Shown here piece by piece: positions 6,944-11,050 of a stretch of DNA of 11,050 bases; positions within the stretch are counted from its first letter, which is position 1, and each line of letters begins with the position of its first letter. This stretch comes from Bacillota bacterium. Lineage in GTDB: Bacteria > Bacillota > Clostridia > Peptostreptococcales > Anaerovoracaceae. The stretch is from the NCBI GenBank assembly GCA_030535715.1, contig JAUNRL010000025.1, forward strand, positions 1 to 11,050, read 5' to 3'. Both the position numbers and the translations under genes were made by a program. The notes below the pieces were generated by a model, which was not told the DNA's origin, searched no databases, and worked only from the letters and a program-made list of their open reading frames with translations.

Positions 6944-8575
6944 TTACGTTAAATACTTCTTCGCTCGATCTATAATGTCGCTTCCTATCCCCAGCATCTG
7001 TGCGATATGAAGCGCATCCCGCGGAACATTATCCCCGCCGTCCACCGGACGCAGACGGTAGTTCATGTGCCTGCGGATCACGTCGATTCTGCCCCTGGCA
7101 TCGGCTGCCTTAAGCTGCGTATCCAGCTGGGAGTAATCCGCCTCCGCAAGTCCGGTAACCTGCAGCTTCGCGATATTCTCCTCCGCCGGGCCCAGCTCGT
7201 AGTGGGTGGTCATCAGCGTAATATAGGCTTTGGTTTTCAGGTGATCGATGATGCTTCTGGTCAGCGCCAATCCCTCAGACGGATTGGTTCCGCCGGCGAT
7301 TTCATCGATCAGCAGCAGCGCGCGCGGCTGGCTTTCATCCAGCATCCGCTTGAGTTCTTCCATCTCGCTGCCGAAACTGGACAGCCCGCGTTCCACGGAC
7401 TGACTGTCGCCGATCAGTATCCGCACGCTGCTGGAGAGGCCGATTCTGGCGGACGCACAGGGAACCGGCATGCCGTACTGCGCCATCAGTGGCACCAAAC
7501 CGGACAGCTTCAGGGAGATGGTCTTGCCTCCCATGTTGGCCCCCGTGATGCAGGTAACGCCGTCGGCCAGATGGATGGAGATGGGGCAGTATTCACTGCC
7601 GTCCTTTTTCAGGATCTCCTCCACCTGCAGATGCCTGCCGTTCTCGAATTCGACCGTGTGGTCCGTAACGATTTCCGGAACGGTACACCGGTGCTTCCGC
7701 GCGTACTCCGCCTTGGCAATGGCCAGATCCAGGGCACCGATTCGGCGGCAGTTCTCCTGGATGATCCGGCCGTGCCCGGCCACATGTGCCGTCAGCCGAC
7801 GCCGGACATGGAATTCCTCCCGCTCGATTTTCTCTTCCAGATCGTTGAGTTCCTGCAGAATCTGATCGGTCGATTCATCGGTGGCCAGCTGCCAGGTGAC
7901 GGACATATAGTCTTCCGCCGACTTTTCCAGGCCGGCGATATTCTCTATCATTTTTATACGGTCACGGTCTCCCTTATTGACCCGGATGTCGAACTTCGGG
8001 GTCAGGGCGATACCGTGTTCTTCTTTGAGCTGCGCAGCTTTCTCCTTGCGCAGTTTCCTTCCCTGCCGTTCCGCCTCTTTCTTTCTCTGCCGGAGGCCGG
8101 CCAGCTGTTCCGAGAAGTTGTCGTAAATGTAGAACGTGCTGATCCGTCCGCCGTCGGGATCGAGGATGTCCAAGAGCTTGGTCAGATCCTCCGGGACATA
8201 TTTCTTCGGGAAGTGCTCCGATTCATTCATCTTCCGGAGCTTTTCCATCTGCAAAAGCAATACCTTCAGCTCAAATAATTCTACCGTGGTCAAAGTGCTG
8301 TCTGCGCTTTTCTCCACGGTCAGCGTATTGTCCTTAACCAGCATCAGGATTTCCTTGAGTTCCCCGGTTCGGGAGGAATCTCTCCCGATGATCTCCCGGA
8401 TCTCCTCAATGCGGCTCAGTTCCGCCCGCAGTTCTTCTTCCTGTCCCGGCATGAACGGCACACAGGAGCGAAGCAGCTTTTTTCCGTAGGGCGTCAGGAT
8501 GTTCAGGGAGGCAAAGACATGTTCCAGCCCTGTTTCTCTCCTTACCTTCTCAGTTGCCAGTTCATTCTGCTTCAC
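6944..8575 (-). CDS. kamC: KamC, MutS-type ATPase of the lysine aminomutase cluster
   Basis: The C-terminal third is a MutS-family ABC ATPase: Walker A GANMGGKT (345-352), signature-like SSFGSEMEEL (399-408), Walker B LLLIDEIAGGTNPSEG (from 420, with Asp424 and Glu425) and the switch TTHY (456-459). The N-terminal half resembles the helical lever and clamp part of MutS and is rich in charged helices (about 45-270), including a probable coiled coil at 160-185. The mismatch-recognition domain of MutS and the Smr nuclease domain of MutS2 are both absent, so DNA repair is unlikely. The same gene type occurs beside B12-dependent lysine and ornithine aminomutases in known clusters. A role in assembling, loading or reactivating KamDE is inferred. 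The start codon is GTG, 4 bases after the kamB stop, with GGAG 7 bases upstream inside the end of kamB. Confidence 0.85.
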   Translation of the reverse strand: MKQNELATEKVRRETGLEHVFASLNILTPYGKKLLRSCVPFMPGQEEELRAELSRIEEIREIIGRDSSRTGELKEILMLVKDNTLTVEKSADSTLTTVELFELKVLLLQMEKLRKMNESEHFPKKYVPEDLTKLLDILDPDGGRISTFYIYDNFSEQLAGLRQRKKEAERQGRKLRKEKAAQLKEEHGIALTPKFDIRVNKGDRDRIKMIENIAGLEKSAEDYMSVTWQLATDESTDQILQELNDLEEKIEREEFHVRRRLTAHVAGHGRIIQENCRRIGALDLAIAKAEYARKHRCTVPEIVTDHTVEFENGRHLQVEEILKKDGSEYCPISIHLADGVTCITGANMGGKTISLKLSGLVPLMAQYGMPVPCASARIGLSSSVRILIGDSQSVERGLSSFGSEMEELKRMLDESQPRALLLIDEIAGGTNPSEGLALTRSIIDHLKTKAYITLMTTHYELGPAEENIAKLQVTGLAEADYSQLDTQLKAADARGRIDVIRRHMNYRLRPVDGGDNVPRDALHIAQMLGIGSDIIDRAKKYLT

Positions 8576-8579
8576 GTCG

Positions 8580-9590
8580 TTACTCCATCACGTCGATGAC
8601 AGGAATCCTGGGGATCGCCTTCTGCATGGCCTCAATCAGCGCCTGCTGATCGAAGCGGTAGCCCAGAGGCGCGGTGGGATTTACCGTGACTGCCGCCACG
8701 TTGATCCCATCCAGCACCTGAGTGTTCATTCCCCATCTTGTCAGCTTACGCCAGAGGGGCGCAGGGAAGAAGACTCTGGTCGCATCCCGAAGGACAAAGA
8801 CCGTATTTCTCAGCATTCTGGGGTCAATGCCTTCGATGGTTCCCGGAATAAAGGCTCCGGGAAAAAATACGTGGCTGACGGCATCGTCGAGCTTTGCCGC
8901 CAGCAGTTTTCCGGCACTCAGTCCGGTGTGCAGATCCAGTTCCTCCACTTCTCCATCACGGATCAGGAAGATCTGATCCTCGTCCCGACGCGCCTCAATC
9001 TTTTCTCTCGCCGCTCCCTCTTCCAGTTCCGGAAGGCTGTAGAGTTCCACCGTATGGGCCGTTTCCTCCACCACGCTGCTCATCCTTCTGGACAGAACCG
9101 CGCCTGTGGAAAGGATGATCGCGTCGGAGGTTTCCGGCGCCGCGATGGATTTGCGGTCGATGGCGCCGTCGATCAGAACGACCTCCGCTCCGTATTCCAT
9201 CATTTTTTCACAAAGGCTTTCGTGCTGTGCGTTGATGACCGGTCCGGCCACCTGCACATAACCCGAAGCGGCAACCCTGCAGATCAGGATGGATCCCAGG
9301 GATGTGCCGAAATCGGTCCTCTCCAGGATCTCCAGTCCCGCTTCTGCCAGGTTATAGAGCTGCACCGGCACGGAGACAATGGTGTCCTCCTCCAGGTAAA
9401 TGCTCGGCTTGTCCGTTCCCGTAACCAGGTCCGTCCGCTCGCCGTCGCGCCCGGTGGAGGTCACTCCGCAGATCATGCCCTCGTCCATGGCTTCTTCCAG
9501 AAGATAGTTGAGTGTCGTGGTCTTGCCGGCGTTCTTCGCCATACCCACGATCGCTATTCTCCTGTACTTTTCCGCCAGTTCCTGAAGCAT
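8580..9590 (-). CDS. kamB: KamB, P-loop NTPase of the lysine aminomutase cluster
   Basis: This 336-residue protein has no biochemical role that I can read from its sequence. It begins with a beta strand and P-loop, IAIVGMAKNAGKTTTLNYLL (about 12-31), that looks like those of SIMIBI-class NTPases. The spacing is unusual: Gly16 is followed by five rather than four residues before GKT. A candidate switch segment GVTSTGRDGERTD (42-54) and a Walker B-like VVLIDGAIDR (137-146, Asp141) support nucleotide hydrolysis. No signal peptide or membrane segment is apparent. It lies between kamA and kamC, 57 bases after kamA and 4 bases before kamC, matching the order reported for lysine-fermentation clusters in Clostridium and Fusobacterium. 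A MeaB-like chaperone role for the B12 enzyme is a guess from the fold class and context. AGGAAAG precedes the ATG. Confidence 0.8.
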   Translation of the reverse strand: MLQELAEKYRRIAIVGMAKNAGKTTTLNYLLEEAMDEGMICGVTSTGRDGERTDLVTGTDKPSIYLEEDTIVSVPVQLYNLAEAGLEILERTDFGTSLGSILICRVAASGYVQVAGPVINAQHESLCEKMMEYGAEVVLIDGAIDRKSIAAPETSDAIILSTGAVLSRRMSSVVEETAHTVELYSLPELEEGAAREKIEARRDEDQIFLIRDGEVEELDLHTGLSAGKLLAAKLDDAVSHVFFPGAFIPGTIEGIDPRMLRNTVFVLRDATRVFFPAPLWRKLTRWGMNTQVLDGINVAAVTVNPTAPLGYRFDQQALIEAMQKAIPRIPVIDVME

Positions 9591-9647
9591 AGATCTTTCC
9601 TGCCGATGCTGCCCCTGTCCGCTGTTGCCTTTGCCATAAACGATTTC

Positions 9648-10910
9648 TTATTTCTTCTTATTTCTCTCGTGGCGGAGCAGTCCCATGGGTTCCATGGCCA
9701 TTCTCTCGCCCTGCGCCAGTCCGGCAACGCCTTCATAACGATAATCCTCAACAGGCTTGCAGTTCTCATAGCTGCACTGCAGCTTCGGCAGCATGGTCGG
9801 CTCGGTATAGGTGGTGATGACGCCTTCGTAGTTTCTCAGAATCACCTTGTCCGGTGTCTGGGAAATCACATACTGTGGCATGACCGGAGTCTTTCCGCCG
9901 CCTCCCGGAGCGTCGACGACGAACGTCGGAACAGCGTATCCGGAGGTGTGTCCTCTCAAGCCCTCGATGAGCTCGATGCCCTTGGATACCGGTGTACGGA
10001 AGTGCTCAATGCCCAGAGACAGATCGCACTGATAGATGTAGTACGGACGGACTCTGTTCTTGACGCACAGGTGCACCAGGTTTCTCATGACGTGAACGTC
10101 ATCGTTGACGCCTCTGAGCAGGACGGACTGATTGCCGAGGGGGATACCCGCGTCAGCCAGCTTGCGGCAGGCCTCTGCAGCTTCCGGCGTCACTTCCTTT
10201 GGATGGTTGAAGTGCGTGTTCAGCCAGATGGGGTGATACTTTTTCAGCATGTTGACCAGATCATCGGTGATTCTCTGGGGCATGACGACCGGAGTTCTGG
10301 ATCCGATACGGACGATCTCCACATGGTCGATCTTTCTCAGTTCGCTGATGATGTACTCCAGAACATCGTCCTCAACGCACAGCGCGTCTCCGCCGGAGAG
10401 CAGAACGTCTCTGACGACCGGCGTTCTCTTAATGTAGTCGATGCACGCGTTGATGTCTTCCATGCTTCTGGCGCCGTCGGTCTCGCCGGCCAGTCTTCTT
10501 CTGGTGCAGTGTCTGCAGTACATGGAGCATTGGTCCGTGATCAGGAACAGGACTCTGTCCGGATATCTGTGGGTCAGGCCCGGAGCCGGGGAGTCTTCGT
10601 CTTCATGCAGCGGGTCCAGCATATCAGCTTCGCCTCTGTGAGTCTCCGCCAGTGTGGGAACGGCCTGCATTCTAACCGGGCACTGCGGATCATCGGGATC
10701 CATCAGGGATGCGTAGTACGGTGTGATACCGACGCGGAAGCCGTCCATAACCTTGGCGATGTCTGCCTCTTCCTGCGCTGTCAGGTTCACGACCTGCTTG
10801 ATCTTCTCAACGCTGTCCAGACGGTTCGCGACCTGCCAATGCCAGTCGTTCCACTGCTCATCGGTTACATCCTTGAAGAGAGGGATGTCTTTCCAGTTTC
10901 TGATTGCCAT
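9648..10910 (-). CDS. kamA: L-lysine 2,3-aminomutase, radical SAM
   Basis: This enzyme uses S-adenosylmethionine, a [4Fe-4S] cluster and PLP to convert L-lysine to L-beta-lysine, the first step of lysine fermentation. The 420 residues match the family (about 416). The cluster motif is CSMYCRHC (Cys128, Cys132, Cys135). Lys340 in PGGGGK is the expected PLP anchor. Asp296 and Asp333 correspond to the two aspartates that bind the side-chain amino group of lysine in the C. subterminale enzyme, and Arg137 to the carboxylate-binding Arg, all with a constant +3 offset, so lysine specificity is likely. The structural zinc site is altered: its Cys268 equivalent is Asp271, and only Cys379 and Cys384 remain near the C-terminus. 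Arg is coded mostly by AGA, unlike rpoN, which may reflect high expression. GAGGAGG lies 9 bases before the ATG. Confidence 0.96.
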   Translation of the reverse strand: MAIRNWKDIPLFKDVTDEQWNDWHWQVANRLDSVEKIKQVVNLTAQEEADIAKVMDGFRVGITPYYASLMDPDDPQCPVRMQAVPTLAETHRGEADMLDPLHEDEDSPAPGLTHRYPDRVLFLITDQCSMYCRHCTRRRLAGETDGARSMEDINACIDYIKRTPVVRDVLLSGGDALCVEDDVLEYIISELRKIDHVEIVRIGSRTPVVMPQRITDDLVNMLKKYHPIWLNTHFNHPKEVTPEAAEACRKLADAGIPLGNQSVLLRGVNDDVHVMRNLVHLCVKNRVRPYYIYQCDLSLGIEHFRTPVSKGIELIEGLRGHTSGYAVPTFVVDAPGGGGKTPVMPQYVISQTPDKVILRNYEGVITTYTEPTMLPKLQCSYENCKPVEDYRYEGVAGLAQGERMAMEPMGLLRHERNKKK

Positions 10911-10929
10911 AACATTTTACCTCCTCATT

Positions 10930-10944
10930 GCACGTAAATCGTGC
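10930..10944 (-). promoter_or_regulatory. Small hairpin next to the kamA ribosome binding site
   Basis: GCACG-TAAAT-CGTGC forms a perfect 5-bp stem with a 5-base loop and ends about 5 bases upstream of the GAGGAGG of kamA. In the mRNA it could limit access to the binding site or stabilise the 5' end. It superficially resembles a sigma-54 promoter but has the wrong spacing. Confidence 0.4.
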
Positions 10945-10961
10945 CTTTTTGAAACATTTCT

Positions 10962-10999
10962 TTTATGCAGACGTGTCCACACCTGAAAAAGTGTGGACA
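10962..10999 (-). promoter_or_regulatory. Candidate kamA promoter inside an operator-like inverted repeat
   Basis: TGTCCACAC (10974-10982) and GTGTGGACA (10991-10999) are a perfect 9-bp inverted repeat with 8 bases between the arms. On the minus strand those 8 bases contain TTTTCA (10984-10989), a 4-of-6 match to a -35 box. CATAAA (10962-10967), a 4-of-6 match to a -10 box, follows after 16 bases. If both are real, the repeat would surround the -35 box and a bound protein would compete with or recruit polymerase. The repeat itself is certain; the promoter assignment is tentative. Confidence 0.45.
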
Positions 11000-11010
11000 T
11001 ATCAGTTGTG

Positions 11011-11040
11011 CCGGAGTCGGGACAGCTGTCCCGGCCCCGG
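11011..11040. repeat. GC-rich 30-base palindrome upstream of kamA
   Basis: Two 15-base arms meet without a loop. The inner 16 bases CGGGACAGCTGTCCCG (11018-11033) are a perfect palindrome. The outer parts extend the pairing to 30 bases with one G-U pair and one mismatch on the minus-strand RNA. No T-run follows on either strand within the window, so it is not a standard terminator. It could be a dyad-symmetric protein-binding site for kamA regulation, or the end of the transcript of a gene beyond the right edge. Confidence 0.5.
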
Positions 11041-11050
11041 GTAGTATTCA

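Noticed and set aside
6944..8575. DNA mismatch repair MutS or MutS2
   Set aside because: Only the clamp/lever and ATPase parts are present, at 543 residues. There is no N-terminal mismatch-recognition domain and no C-terminal Smr domain, and the context is entirely lysine catabolism.
8499..10937. An 812-codon open frame on the + strand opposite kamB and kamA
   Set aside because: Its translation shows no recognisable domain, and it is explained by codon bias of the genuine minus-strand genes, which have clear motifs and ribosome binding sites. The long + strand frames opposite tpiA, pgk, kamD and kamC are rejected for the same reason.
10929..10945. Possible sigma-54 (-24/-12) promoter, GGCACG and TGCA on the minus strand upstream of kamA
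   Set aside because: The GG and GC dinucleotides are separated by 12 bases instead of the required 10, and the same bases are better explained as a small hairpin. It was tempting because rpoN lies in the same window.
10911..11050. Cobalamin or lysine riboswitch upstream of kamA
   Set aside because: The 140 visible bases show no B12-box-like conserved core and are too short for a complete lysine riboswitch; the inverted repeats found are simple dyads.

Overview
The window looks like chromosome of an anaerobic, amino-acid-fermenting member of the Bacillota (class Clostridia or a relative). The reasons are a complete set of lysine-fermentation aminomutase genes, a sigma-54 gene next to a gap-pgk-tpiA glycolytic block, strong AGGAGG-type ribosome binding sites, and genes packed with overlaps or gaps of a few bases. 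I cannot name the species. All eight recognised genes are on the minus strand, so transcription runs from high to low coordinates.

Region 1 (11050 to 4517) is a lysine aminomutase operon in the order kamA-kamB-kamC-kamD-kamE. KamA is a radical-SAM, PLP-dependent lysine 2,3-aminomutase that makes beta-lysine. KamD and KamE are the two subunits of the adenosylcobalamin- and PLP-dependent lysine 5,6-aminomutase, which turns beta-lysine into 3,5-diaminohexanoate. Between them lie kamB, encoding a P-loop NTPase, and kamC, encoding a MutS-type ATPase without mismatch-recognition domains. Neither has a role I can read from sequence; a maintenance or reactivation function for the radical enzymes is a plausible guess. 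The kamA leader holds three nested or tandem inverted repeats, one of which surrounds a candidate -35 element. The operon ends in a strong Rho-independent terminator just after kamE. The later pathway genes (kdd, kce, kal) are not in the window.

Region 2 (4516 to 1) starts with a clear extended -10 promoter and rpoN (sigma-54), followed after 81 bases by gap, then pgk and tpiA. The tpiA gene runs off the left edge and lacks about 35 residues. The CggR-type repressor that often precedes gap in Bacillota is absent; rpoN lies directly upstream instead. The gap product keeps its catalytic Cys and His but has an altered dinucleotide-binding motif and lacks the Asp normally linked to NAD preference.

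No intergenic stretch exceeds 300 bases; the longest, 4369 to 4598, holds the kam terminator and the rpoN promoter. I saw no rRNA, tRNA, CRISPR array, insertion sequence, attachment site or obvious riboswitch. The most useful leads are the KamB/KamC pair, the loss of zinc ligands in KamA, the unusual GAPDH and the kamA operator-like repeats.
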